Source: Mimachlamys varia (Eukaryota > Mollusca > Bivalvia > Pectinida > Pectinidae). Taken from it: a DNA stretch of 64,000 nucleotides. This document shows, piece after piece, positions 54,901-62,761 of the stretch. The stretch spans positions 45,676,401 to 45,740,400 of the forward strand of contig OX392527.1 of assembly GCA_947623455.1 (NCBI GenBank), given 5' to 3'. How positions within the stretch are numbered: position 1 is the first letter of the stretch; each line of letters starts with the position of its first letter. The translations under genes were made by a program, and so were the position numbers. The notes beneath the pieces were generated by a model. It ran no database searches and had not been told where the DNA came from. It worked only from the letters and a program-made list of their open reading frames with translations.

Positions 54901-57900
54901 TCTTCTTATAAGGTAATTCAAGAAAGCTTTTCTCTCAAATGCTGTTTTATTGCACAGCATTATGCAAGTAGTTTGTACCATAGAAACTATTTAAAAAAAA
55001 CGCTACCACAGTTTAAATACATGTTCTATTTTGTGATACATTATATCAATAGTCAAACAATTATTCTGACATTTAGTTTTTTGAAAACTACCGCTCGCTC
55101 GAAATTTTAAGAAATTCAAAAAGAAATAGCGCCCACTCTCTCCAATTTTAAAATCTCATTTTCCGAAGAACAATAAATCAAACTGGTATGGCCTAAGTAT
55201 ATGATGATCAGTCATTAATAATTGACTAAATTCAAATCCAGAATCAAAGAATGGAAAGTCGTGCAGCATCCCTGCACATCTCTGGTTTTATATATATAGC
55301 AAAATATGTCACAAAGAAACAGACTTAGACTTTATCCTTACAACCTAATTATCAATTAAAAGACCAAACAGAACAATGCACAGAATGAGATCAACTAGAG
55401 ACTGATGCAAAGAATGAAGACTTTTCTACGTTTGTCAAATGCAATTTAGGGCTGCATGGGAACTTTATGGGAGTATGGATGGCTTCAACATCCATAATTT
55501 ATAAGAGAATACCTTTTAAAGACATGAATGTCAAATTATTTTGGATTGATCCCGAAAAGATATTGGTATCAAAACTCTTTGTAATTTTAGGAATCGGTCC
55601 CGAAAATCATATTCTTATTGAAGCACAGTTTTTTCAGATAAAGTTTCCGGATTAATCCCGAAAATCATATTCTTATTGTAGCACAGTTTTTTTTCAGAAT
55701 AATTTCGGGATCGATCCCAAAAAAGCACTTCTTGCTAATTTTTGGGATCGATCCCGAAACTCATATTCTTATTATAGCACGTTTTTTTTCAGATAAATTT
55801 TCGGGATCGATCCCGACAAAGGATTTCTTGCTAATTTTTGGGATCAATCCCGAAAATCATATTCTTATTATAGCACAGTTTTTTTTCAGAATAATTTTCG
55901 GGATCGATCCCGAGAAAGGACTTCTTGCAAAATTTGGGATCGATCCCGAAAATCATCTTCTTATTGTAGCACAGCTTTTTGTATAAATGTTCGGGATCGA
56001 TCCCGAAAATCAGCTAGAAATTCAGTGTTTTATTTTTGAAAGGGTATAAATACCGAGAAATCAAAAAGATATATTAGAAAATACCATTGTATCAATTGAT
56101 CATTATGTGATTAAATGGCTTTATGCATCAGCATTTTTGTGATTGTACATGGGTGAATTACTGAAAACACACGTCAAAAAGAGGAACGCCATAAATTTTT
56201 CCTCTTCTGGAATATATAGAGTTTGATGATTTAATTTAATTATTTAAAATGAAACACGCAAAAAAAAAGATACATGAATACAGGATATCAGTATGCTGTC
56301 AAACACTCTGGGTTTTAGCATTCTGTAGATTACTAAGTTGTTTTTTTTTTTTAAAAAGACTCATTGTTTTCTGTGTGTAATGTGAGGCCTTTTCTTTTAA
56401 AATGATTTTAGATTTCAACAATTTTTAATGTTAAACAAAAGGATTGGACAACAGGCAAACCTATATAAGTCCTCTTCAATAGGTACTATTTACATATACA
56501 AACTAAAGTGAAAAACAATAAAGAAAATAATAGATAAGTTAAGTTAATGATGGACGCAAGCAAAAAATGCATCTTATGATCTTCATTGTATATCCATATC
56601 CAAAATTACTTTTCAATAATTATTACTTTATGTTATGTACATGTAATCATATATACCTGACTGTATCTTATATAATAGTTTTTAACAAGGCATTGCAAGT
56701 GATACAAATCCCCCTTTGGGAGAATGATGACAAAGATCGGCTTTTAATAGCAATGGTAACCTTGACATTAACCACAGCAAGTGGAAACACATACTTTAAT
56801 GTATATAGATACTTGACCAATATGTGAAGTTTGATCAAAATCAGTTGAGAAATGAAATCACCAGACTAAAGACAAAGATTTTCTATTAATAGTAACGGTG
56901 ACCTTGATGGTGACCCTGGAATGCTACATTCATGCTAGGACCAAATGGTAAAGCTGGAATAGACAGGAATCTGGATTAGACATTGGGCAGTTTTGACAAG
57001 TTATACTGTATTTCTCTTTGTTTACATATATATTTCCTCATCATGTCTCAGCAATGAAAACAAGCTCCTAGTACCTATTATAACTCAGGTAACCTCTATA
57101 AGGCACTTGGGCTCTTTGAAATTTTTTCAATATTTATATATCCGTCAATTCAAAGCTGTTGATTAAAAGCAAAGTACTTTGTAAATGTAACCGTGGTTTA
57201 ATGAAAATGTTTTTCATTCAGAACTCCGAGTTCACAGTAACACACCACTGGTACAAACGGGACACAAAGGAATGGAAGGTGCTGGTCACCACAGAGACAT
57301 GTCCAGACAAAGTCCAGTGTACGTCCAGTCAGTGTCGGACGGCCGGCTCATCAGTCCGACTCTACTGTCTATGTAAGTTTAGACAATGTACCATCTTCAT
57401 CATCTTTTGTGCTACCTGGGTTACCGAATATCCTTGATATCCAGGGGTTACACTCACCTACGCTCTGTACTCCCCTTCATGGCAAAACTAAAGGCATGCT
57501 CAGGGGAAAAATACTGACCAATCGCTAGGCGGATGCCTTTCTAAAGGAGCTGCAACCGACTTCAGAGCTTGTCAACTTTTACTGTTATATGACCATGAGA
57601 TTCTTTTGATGTACGTCAAAGATTATGACCAGTCTTCTTGCTTCATCAACAAGGTGGTACACACAGAGCCTTTGAATTTGCCATAACATATTCCAGGGGT
57701 GTAGAGAGCATAAGTGGGCGTAACCCCTGAATATCGAGGATGCAGTTTATAAACAACAGTGAACACCACACATGATGATGTGTTTATCCGACAGATTGCA
57801 TCAGTATGGCTTGCCCTCATATATTGACATACTTCATAAGCATATAAACAAGAGCAAAATCTTGTGGTGCCCCATTACAAAAAACCAAAGTGGCTTCAAC

Positions 57901-60900
57901 AGGTCAAGAACCCATTTGTTTTTTCCAAAAGTAATTGCTTGTGTGTTTATAATATTTTATTTGATCTCATTATGAAATACTCACAATCATGAATTTGTAC
58001 ATTTGCTGTATTACTCTATGTACTTATATTTACCAGGTATATAAAAAAATGTTGTGATGGCAGTTTGAAATTTTCTTTTTTGATCCTATTCCAACAAAAT
58101 TGTTTCAGAACTTTGAAAGGGATAAATAGAGAGGTATACAGATGTGAGTTTGAAAAAGGAAAATTGACAGATTTGTCCCTCCTGAATTTTCATGGATTTC
58201 CCTAACTATTGCGCCAGTCCTCTTGGATCCCCTACTATTGTGGATGGCTACATACGTAAGGTTTGTCTGTATGATATGACGAGTCAGTATGATATTTTCC
58301 AGTGTCGGATGGCAGTATGGTTCTGTTAGACCTTACACATCAACAGGCTGACCCAATCAGGCGGACCGTTGAGAAGATACCCGGGATGGGTAGTTTGGCA
58401 AGCTTCACCATCCTTGACACACACCATGTAGCTGTGGCTGGTACCACACAGGGCAAACAGAGTAAGTTATATTCTCTACTACTTTATTTAACGTCTCAGT
58501 TCCAGAGATGACTAGATGTGTGAAATATCTGGCTTTTTTTCACAAATGTCCCTCATTATCTTGCGCTAACAAATTTTGTACTTTTATTTACCATAAGATG
58601 AAGTTGTATTTTCCTGAACATTAATTTGACAAAAATGTATTTGGAAAAGTGGTATAAAAACTATGTCAATGTTTTGTTATCGGATATTATAAATATTTAT
58701 TTATTTCCCTTTTAACAAAATCAATCCCATTTTACATACATAAAACATATTTTGCAGAGGGAATAGGTGTGTTCGATCTCCAGTTTGGCACACGAAAAGC
58801 ATGGCGGCCATATCCTGGTGTTGTCCAGTCTGATGTCAAGGTTAGTTTGATGTTCCTGCTACATCAATATCGGCATGAAAACAATGCTTAATTCAGACAT
58901 TTTAACTTCTCTTTTAATCACTTGTGGGGCTCCATAAACTCTAAAATGTTTTGACCCAACTCATGGGAATTTCTATATGTGTATAAAAATAATTTTGATG
59001 AAATGATCTTTTGGTATCAGTGTACAGTCAATATGCTATCCTTTCAATTACAGCTATACAGTTACCATGGTAACCTATTGGTTGCCTGTGGAAACACTAT
59101 GTTTATGATGCCCTACACATGCCAGAAGTCCACTGTGTCCAGTATCCTTGGTCAGCAGCAACAACTAACCGCTACTGAATCCAGACCCATGCTCCCTAAG
59201 TGTGTCAGATGGCCGACACGGGGAGGCGATTCTGTATGTATTTATTTCTGTGTTGGTAACTTACCTCTGATATGGAGAATTTCAATTCATCTTACTTTAA
59301 TAAATGACTTGTGTAAGCATCAGAGAGAAATATGTAAAAAACAAAGTAAGAAAAAATTATTTTGATTACATCTTTTTATGGTCTCCAATTTTGTAGATTA
59401 GCAAAGTTTGTCTATTTTGTATACAATGTACCAGGTATATTTTTCGAGGATTTCATATCACTCAGTCTTCTTGGCTCATCAACAAGGTGGCACACACAGA
59501 GCCTTGGGTTTTGCCAAGACATATTACAGGGGTGTAGAGAGCAAAACCCCTGTGATCATGGGAAGCTGACTTTGGGATCATGGGAAGCTTACTTTGAGAT
59601 CATTGCACACTTACTTTGGGATCATGGGAAGCTTATTTTGAGATCATGGGAAGCTTACTTTGTCATCAAGGGAAGCTTACTTTAGGTCACGGGAAGCTTA
59701 CTTTGAGATCATTGGACACTTACTTTTGGACCATGGGAAGCTTACTTTGAGATCATGGGAAGCTTACTTTGTCATCAAGGGAAGCTTACTTTGAGATCAT
59801 GGAAAGTTAACTTTGTCATCATGGGAAGCTTACTTTGAGATCATTGGACACTTACTTTTGGACCATGGGAAGCTTACTTTGTCATCAAGGGAAGCTTACT
59901 TTGAGATCATGGAAAGTTAACTTTGTCATCATGGGAAGCTTACTTTGGGATCATTGGAAGCTTACTTTGTGATCATGGTAAGCTTACTTTGTGATCATGA
60001 AAAGCTTACTTTGTGATCATGGAAAGCTTACTTTGTGATCATGAAAAGCTTACTTTGTGATCAAGAGAAGATTACTTTGTGATCATCGGAAGCTTACTTT
60101 GTGATCATGGGAAGCTTACTTTGGGATCATGGGAAGCTTACTTTGTGATCATGGGAAGCTTACATTGTGATCATGGGAAGCTTACTTTGTGATCATGGGA
60201 AGATTACTTTGTGATCATCGGAAGCTTACTTTGTGATCATGGAAAGCTTATTTTGTGATAATGAAAAGATTACTTTGTGATCATGGGAAGCTTACTTTGT
60301 GATCATGGGAAGCTTACTTTGTGATCATGGGAAGCTTACTTTGGGATCATGGGAAGCTTACTTTGTGATCATGGGAAGCTTACTTTGTGGGGAATTTATA
60401 TTCAGGAACTGTAAATATTCCTCAGATTGTGATCTGAAACAATTGATTGTATAGACATTTTTGGTCATTCACCCCTGAAATTTCGGAATGAAATATTCCG
60501 ACCTTTGAAATAAAAGAGTTCAGATATCCCTATAGGGGTAAATGTGTTTATAAACGAATAATTTAATGAGACCCCAATATGTTATACACATGAACATCAT
60601 ATAAATTATTTGATCAGTGATCAGGGAAATATTTTGTATTGCTACTGCAGATGGAGAAACAGAAGGAAAAACAGCAGAAGACAGAGGAGCTTGCAGCACG
60701 ACTCTGTGACCAGGGAAAAGTGAGTGTAGCTGTCAAACAAACCATTATAGAGATAGTCACCTAAACAAAATACAGACAGGGACAATGAAATGGATTTAAA
60801 TAATTTAATGAGACCCAAATATGTTACTAAATTGGTCACTAAATTCTTTGACATTGTCAAATTTTCATTGTCACAATAATGTAATAATGCTATGTCTATA

Positions 60901-61718
60901 ATATTCTGAGGTCACTTTGGGTAAAGTTTACATGTTTATCTGTAAGCTTTGGTCAGTGTAGATAGTTGGGCCTACTGTATAACAGAAAATTGTGATGGGT
61001 ACTTGGAACATGATTAGAAGCTTTAAGATCATTTCTTGATACAAATTTTCCTTGATATCCCATATGAACAAACAGTAGTCAATCTATCAGTTATGTTCAC
61101 TGTTTATATTTTAATGGTTTCGTAGCAACTTCGAACAGCCATGAATGTTTATACATGGTGAAGTGTGCATGGCCACGATGGCCGATTTGTTAAAGTGACT
61201 GAAATTCAGCTACCAACAGCCATCCGCTTCTGGTCACGGGCCCGAGGCCTATGTGATGAAGTTACTAAGTACTGGCTATAGGTCAATGCTTTTTCTCCAG
61301 GATCTCCAGCTTTCCTCCATCGCAAAAACCTTACACTTACATGAATGACCATAGTTGTTAATAGGATGTAAAACACCAACTAACCAAACCGAATCATATA
61401 GTGCAACATGACAGTAAAACAGCATCTGCTGTTATTTCCTTAATGTTGTAATGTAAAAGGGTGGGCTTATAAGCAGGCACAGGCTAATTACCAGACAGGA
61501 GCGTATTGACAAATTAATTTTCTGTTTGTTTAGACAAAAACTTACGAGAAGTTCCAGACGGCCTTCTGGGGGCTGATGAAGAGCATAAAGGAATTTAAAA
61601 GTGTGTGGTATATGAGTTCTATGTTTACGGACGTGTTGACACGGTGTCTGACAGAGACAAGCTTCTGGCCCATCAAGGAGATAACAGAACTGATGCATCT
61701 CTACAACATGCCACCAAG
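30850..61718 (+). CDS. NOL11: NOL11 (nucleolar protein 11, SSU processome), exons 1-10, 3' part missing
   Basis: NOL11 is a metazoan UTP-A/t-UTP subunit needed for pre-rRNA transcription and early 18S processing in the nucleolus. Ten exons join in frame to about 443 codons; the human protein has about 719, so the C-terminal helical part is beyond the right edge. The N-terminal half is WD40-like. Diagnostic matches are DDQKAVHSWSVRRG (human SDQKPLGSWSVKQG), IHTWNKDDLSFEK (LRIWNNEDVNLDK), DTHHVAVAG (DQDHVAVLG) and the YHGNLLVACGNTMFMMPYTC blade ([20 protein letters not shown]). Similarity to vertebrates is modest, as usual for this protein. Intron 4 is about 24 kb because of a mobile-element block. 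The next exon is not identified before 64000; a repeat array with acceptor-like sites occupies 62762-64000. Confidence 0.9.
32231..32341 (+). CDS. NOL11: NOL11 exon 2
   Basis: 111 nt, phase 0/0, encoding LDDQKAVHSWSVRRGLHITS and then NSYITVINKQ. It is the clearest NOL11 signature in the window. The acceptor is TTTACAG and the donor GTAAGT. Confidence 0.93.
32757..32813 (+). CDS. NOL11: NOL11 exon 3
   Basis: A 57-nt microexon in phase 0/0 encoding NIHTWNKDDLSFEKSTKKH, matching VLRIWNNEDVNLDKVFKAT of human NOL11. The donor is GTAAGT. Confidence 0.92.
33102..33305 (+). CDS. NOL11: NOL11 exon 4
   Basis: 204 nt, phase 0/0, encoding LKFPLHEILTTEGWDPVAVC then TDGTVDFVDSI. This aligns with the [28 protein letters not shown] blade. 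A TTTGCTTCAG acceptor was preferred to the upstream TTGCAG because it keeps the frame. Confidence 0.88.
33325..33415. mobile_element. palindromic MITE of about 85 bp, TTAACTCATTCA family
   Basis: The arms ATTCACCCCTGAAG and CTTCAGGGTTGAATGA pair across the core ACCATTCCAACCTTTG. It lies just after NOL11 exon 4. Confidence 0.75.
33694..33874. mobile_element. pogo-like MITE, NOL11 intron 4
   Basis: TACAGTGAAACCACACTTTC at the left and the inverted AAGTGGGGTTTTACTGTA at the right, 181 bp, ending with TA on both sides. Confidence 0.78.
34707..35275 (+). repeat. left inverted arm with GGGATCGATCCC subrepeats
   Basis: An outer unique part of about 200 bp is followed by palindromes near 34911, 34966, 35001, 35062, 35099 and 35160, plus two degraded ones. 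Spacing alternates about 36 and 61 bp, so the real unit is about 98 bp with two palindromes, one TTGGGATCGATCCCGAA-type and one TTCGGGATCGATCCCAA-type. Confidence 0.9.
36730..36742 (+). promoter_or_regulatory. TATA-box-like site GGGTATAAAAGGC
   Basis: A near-ideal TATA box sits alone in the interior of the 21.5-kb block, about 30 bp before CTCATTG, which could serve as an initiator. No coding exon follows; the first ATG opens only seven codons. It may be chance or the promoter of a noncoding transcript. Confidence 0.25.
39060..39245 (+). mobile_element. tRNA-derived SINE of a second family, internally deleted head
   Basis: Starts GGTGATGGGGTAGCACAGTG (A-box-like) and soon reaches GGGTTGGATTCTCTGATCGG (B-box-like), closer together than in a tRNA. 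The body words GGGTATGGGGTAACCTGCTG and CCACTATAAAGAGCCCTTGT follow. It lies inside the 21.5-kb block. Confidence 0.65.
40044..40135 (-). mobile_element. tRNA-like sequence, probably a SINE head
   Basis: The minus strand reads AGATAGCTCAATTGGTTGAG, a good A box, and GTGTTCGAACCC, a good B box, with normal spacing. The acceptor and T stems do not pair well and no SINE body is obvious, so it is a tRNA-derived relic. I do not regard it as a working tRNA gene. Confidence 0.55.
40195..40560 (+). repeat. degenerate satellite, about 139 bp x 2.6
   Basis: The word GCCACCTGTCGGCCATTTTG at 40238 recurs in altered form near 40377 and 40515, about 139 bp apart, with ACTTTCATTGTCRAAATYY before each later copy. 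This is a widely dispersed bivalve satellite type, as far as I recall. Confidence 0.7.
42990..44702 (-). pseudogene. Kolobok-like DDE transposase remnant
   Basis: Four overlapping broken frames give one degenerate protein in the usual order. They start with an N-terminal part from Met at 44702, then SCSQEHNLRWTSSESVNGNL (the C..GH..W.S..NG motif), MTDARHACRKNSYHTDHVAL (first acidic residue), HDRNMAVNKIV (second), NERWHAAKPI (the VWH-type motif) and NHVYWSIENCEQ. They end with TYYIESFNN (likely catalytic Glu) and a C-terminal acidic tail near 43040. At least one in-frame stop (near 44345) and several frameshifts break it. Family assignment is from remembered Kolobok-type proteins and is the least certain point; a transposase is fairly secure. 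Confidence 0.68.
44882..45648 (+). pseudogene. divergent companion gene remnant of the transposase (Cys/His-containing protein)
   Basis: A first exon (44882-44956, HSLTEEQEIAIKQLYQENGW, donor GTATGT) and a second from 45194 after TTTCAG. The second encodes CSHCFQTPCVTSHNHQWLGN, then GQAPCLENSVIRKD, and after a frame break VVTHQREVMPVCVLSCVRNL and IPYMGHRWE with a stop at 45648. A stop after NLGGWNYP and a later frameshift mark it as dead. I recognise the pattern as a conserved uncharacterised invertebrate protein, often seen beside such transposases, without a known function. It faces the transposase gene across about 180 bp. Confidence 0.5.
46192..47987. mobile_element. 1.8-kb TIR element built of GATATCT-rich words
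   Basis: Termini TGACAAGCCGTTTGGGTTTT and its inverted partner (ending GGCTTGTCA at 47987) match over about 23 bp with one inserted G. The interior is dominated by variants of AGATATCTCTATTTCAAAT on both strands. Nested at 46613-46753 is a 141-bp hairpin MITE, and an inverted pair around TAATAAGTGCCTGTG lies at 47195-47335. Flanking TT on both sides is too short to call a target duplication. Local ORFs (for example 47246-47521) look like noise. Confidence 0.78.
46613..46753. mobile_element. 141-bp hairpin MITE nested in the GATATCT element
   Basis: The arms begin AAGGAATGACCACAATTTAT and end with its reverse complement; about 40 bp can pair, through TTTCAGG and GGTATAT. A related TTTCAGGTTATATCGTATA end occurs upstream at about 46369, so a larger nested copy is possible. 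Confidence 0.8.
49530..49610 (-). mobile_element. tRNA-like sequence, probably a SINE head or tRNA pseudogene
   Basis: The minus strand has TTAGCTCAGTTGGTAGAGCA (A box and D arm) and GGGTTCTCGTCC (B box with GA changed to CT). The anticodon loop would read CTGGAGA. The acceptor stem does not close, so function is unlikely. Confidence 0.55.
51800..52135 (+). repeat. two-copy tandem repeat of about 197 bp with GTTGCCATGGTAAC
   Basis: Both copies start with the palindrome GTTGCCATGGTAAC (51808-51821 and 52005-52018) and share TATAAACAGGTTYTTKTTGG and ACCAATTTCAATGAA. A run of C precedes the first copy. Confidence 0.8.
53126..53330 (+). mobile_element. tRNA-derived SINE of a third family
   Basis: The head has TTAGCTGAATGGTCTAGACC (A box) and GGGTTCGCAGCTCGG (B box), followed by the body words TTCTCTCATACAAAGGCTTC and GGTCTCTTCTCTTTTGTAAG. 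The tail is A-rich near 53320. Confidence 0.7.
55545..56217 (-). repeat. right inverted arm with GGGATCGATCCC subrepeats
   Basis: Reverse-complement counterpart of 34707-35275. Intact palindromes lie near 55707, 55743, 55802, 55897, 55936 and 55992, with degraded ones near 55543, 55592, 55647 and 55839. It carries a short insertion (GGGTATAAATACCGAGAAAT) in the outer part and more subrepeats than the left arm. Confidence 0.9.
56740..56935 (+). repeat. degenerate satellite fragment, about 141 bp period
   Basis: AATAGCAATGGTAACCTTGA at 56746 and AATAGTAACGGTGACCTTGA at 56888 mark two copies with GTGAAGTTTGATCAAAATC between them. It lies between the 21.5-kb block and NOL11 exon 5. Confidence 0.6.
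57222..57372 (+). CDS. NOL11: NOL11 exon 5
   Basis: 151 nt, phase 0 in and phase 1 out, encoding FTVTHHWYKRDTKEWKVLVT and then SSVRLYCL. It lies 24 kb from exon 4 across the inverted-repeat block. Assignment rests on phase, order and the outline YVQMFNSRILTKYTLLLG region; direct similarity is weak. Confidence 0.83.
57631..57710 (+). repeat. dispersed 80-bp repeat, copy 1 (copy 2 at 59464-59542)
   Basis: AGTCTTCTTG, TCATCAACAAGGTGGTACAC and CAGGGGTGTAGAGAGCA are shared with 59464-59542 in the same orientation, about 85% identical by eye. The second copy leads straight into the 22-bp minisatellite. Confidence 0.75.
58303..58461 (+). CDS. NOL11: NOL11 exon 6
   Basis: 159 nt, phase 1/1, encoding SDGSMVLLDLTHQQADPIRR then FTILDTHHVAVAGTTQGKQ. 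It matches SLSSDGCIYETLIPI and ALTALDQDHVAVLGSPL of the human protein. Confidence 0.93.
58758..58840 (+). CDS. NOL11: NOL11 exon 7
   Basis: 83 nt, phase 1 in and phase 0 out, encoding GIGVFDLQFGTRKAWRPYPG. This matches [21 protein letters not shown]. The donor is GTTAGT. Confidence 0.92.
59054..59233 (+). CDS. NOL11: NOL11 exon 8
   Basis: 180 nt, 60 codons, phase 0/0, encoding LYSYHGNLLVACGNTMFMMP then YTCQKSTVSSILGQQQQLT. It matches [34 protein letters not shown]. The exon contains a 14-bp palindrome GTTACCATGGTAAC at 59061-59074. Confidence 0.94.
59551..60389. repeat. about 22-bp minisatellite, about 38 copies, in NOL11 intron 8
   Basis: The consensus is ATCATGGGAAGCTTACTTTG plus TG, with GTCATCAAGG and CATTGGACAC variants that form longer subperiods at the left end. 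Most units carry an AAGCTT site. No coding potential; it is not joined to an exon boundary. Confidence 0.95.
60464..60545. mobile_element. palindromic MITE of about 85 bp, TTAACTCATTCA family
   Basis: GTCATTCACCCCTGAAATTT at the left and CTATAGGGGTAAATG at the right, core ATATTCCGACCTTTGAA. It lies in NOL11 intron 8. Confidence 0.7.
60651..60719 (+). CDS. NOL11: NOL11 exon 9
   Basis: 69 nt, phase 0/0, encoding MEKQKEKQQKTEELAARLCD, a charged linker like the RRRKIEVSLQ region. The acceptor CTACTGCAG and donor GTGAGT are good. The sequence is low in information, so confidence rests on phase and splice sites. Confidence 0.75.
61168..61390 (+). mobile_element. tRNA-derived SINE, opposite orientation, NOL11 intron 9
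   Basis: Plus-strand copy with a diverged head (ATGGCCACGATGGCCGATTT, then GTTAAAGTG), the body word CTCCAGGATCTCCAGCTTTC and tail GTAAAACACCAACTAACCAA. It shares layout with 3343-3571. Confidence 0.8.
61534..61718 (+). CDS. NOL11: NOL11 exon 10
   Basis: 185 nt, phase 0 in and phase 2 out, encoding FQTAFWGLMKSIKEFKSVWY then FTDVLTRCLTETSFWP and ITELMHLYNMPP. It corresponds to [26 protein letters not shown] of human NOL11. The donor is GTAAGT. Confidence 0.9.
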
Positions 61719-62168
61719 GTAAGTGCAGCTGACTCCGCTGTGATGTCGAAACCTTTTTGGAAATTTTCATGCCCCACGTTGTTACAGTGTGTAGAGACAG
61801 GTTTATCTTCTAGTGTCATGACAAATTGCATCAGACTTATAAACTGTGTCTTGAAAAACTGGAATATAAAACGTATGGAAAGATTATTGAGGGACTGCTT
61901 TTGATAAATTAAGTTTTTTGGGTTTTTTTTGCAACATCTCATTTTGTAAAATATATTTACAAAATGGTGATAACATACATTTGAAAGTTGTTGCACATTT
62001 TGTGAAACTATTGTGTCAGATTGGACTAATTTGATATCATAGATGGTAGTGTGTATAAATTTCCAACTGGTTACCATTAATTGAATTAACCTAATGGTAA
62101 ATTCAGGCCAACTTATAGCTCAAAATACAGCATGCTTCTTTTTTTCCTGTCAAACAGGTTGCAGTTAA

Positions 62169-62252
62169 TTAACTCATTAACCCCAAACTTCCATAATGAA
62201 CTATTCCAGCCTTTGGAAGAGTTCAAATGTGTCTTCAGGGATGAATGAATTA
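62169..62252. mobile_element. palindromic MITE of about 85 bp, TTAACTCATTCA family
   Basis: The best-preserved ends: TTAACTCATTAACCCCAAAC at the left and GGGATGAATGAATTAA at the right, suggesting TTAA at both termini. Core ACTATTCCAGCCTTTGG. Confidence 0.78.
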
Positions 62253-62296
62253 AAATCATGTAAGCTTCTTTCATACCTTCATCAGATATACATAGA

Positions 62297-62456
62297 GGAT
62301 ATCTAACAGTGTCTTCAGTAATACCAAATATAATTCATGAATGGGGCTAATATTTTGATATTTTTTCAAGAGTGTGCAGCACGAGTGAAAAATATCAAAA
62401 TATTAACCATACAAGTGAAATATGTTTGGTATTACTGAAGATACTGTTAGATATTC
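62297..62456. mobile_element. hairpin (foldback) MITE of 160 bp
   Basis: Left arm GGATATCTAACAGTGTCTTC then AGTAATACCAAATAT; right arm is its inverse, ATATGTTTGGTATTACTGAA then GATACTGTTAGATATTC. A second inner inverted pair is AATATTTTGATATTTTTTC with GAAAAATATCAAAATATT. Confidence 0.75.
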
Positions 62457-62761
62457 TGTTTATTACTTTTTTCTAGGAAAATCTGCAGTGGCAGCTTTTG
62501 ATTTTCCCAAACGTCGTTTGTAAGCAGCGTGCTGATTGGTCAAATCAGAAAAAGTGATATTTTTCACTGGTAAAAATGTAATAAAAATTGCTTTTATATG
62601 TGTTTTAATCAACTCGTAATGTTAAATACCAACAAACTATTCCACAGACAGCTTAGTTTCAGAGATATATGACTAGATCCTGTGATCTTTTGATGACCAG
62701 TTAACAGAAAACAGCCTTGATAACATAAAAATCTAATTCATGATACCAGGAGGTTCCTAGG

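Larger units (their letters stand above)
45649..55544. other. right interior of the 21.5-kb block: noncoding, repeat-rich
   Basis: Holds the GATATCT element (46192-47987), the tRNA relic (49530), a 23-base G run at 50589, a 15-base C run at 51783, the X-box repeat pair (51800) and the SINE at 53126. I see no coding sequence; ORFs of 60-100 codons are at the level expected by chance in A/T-rich DNA. Confidence 0.55.
34707..56217. mobile_element. 21.5-kb foldback-like block bounded by long inverted arms (in NOL11 intron 4)
   Basis: The left arm (34707-35275) and right arm (55545-56217) are inverted copies. Both start ATATATTCCAGAAGAGGAAA at their outer ends, run about 160 bp with only a few differences, and continue into tandem copies of the GGGATCGATCCC palindrome. 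Long terminal inverted repeats built of tandem subrepeats are typical of foldback elements. No clear target duplication is visible. The interior holds a Kolobok-like transposase remnant and other repeats. Alternative: two independent inverted insertions of one short repeat family, with unrelated DNA between them. Confidence 0.6.

Noticed and set aside
34707..56217. Polinton/Maverick element
   Set aside because: Size and long terminal inverted repeats fit, but no polymerase B, integrase, ATPase, protease or capsid-like frame is visible, even broken, and the ends do not show the expected 6-bp duplication.
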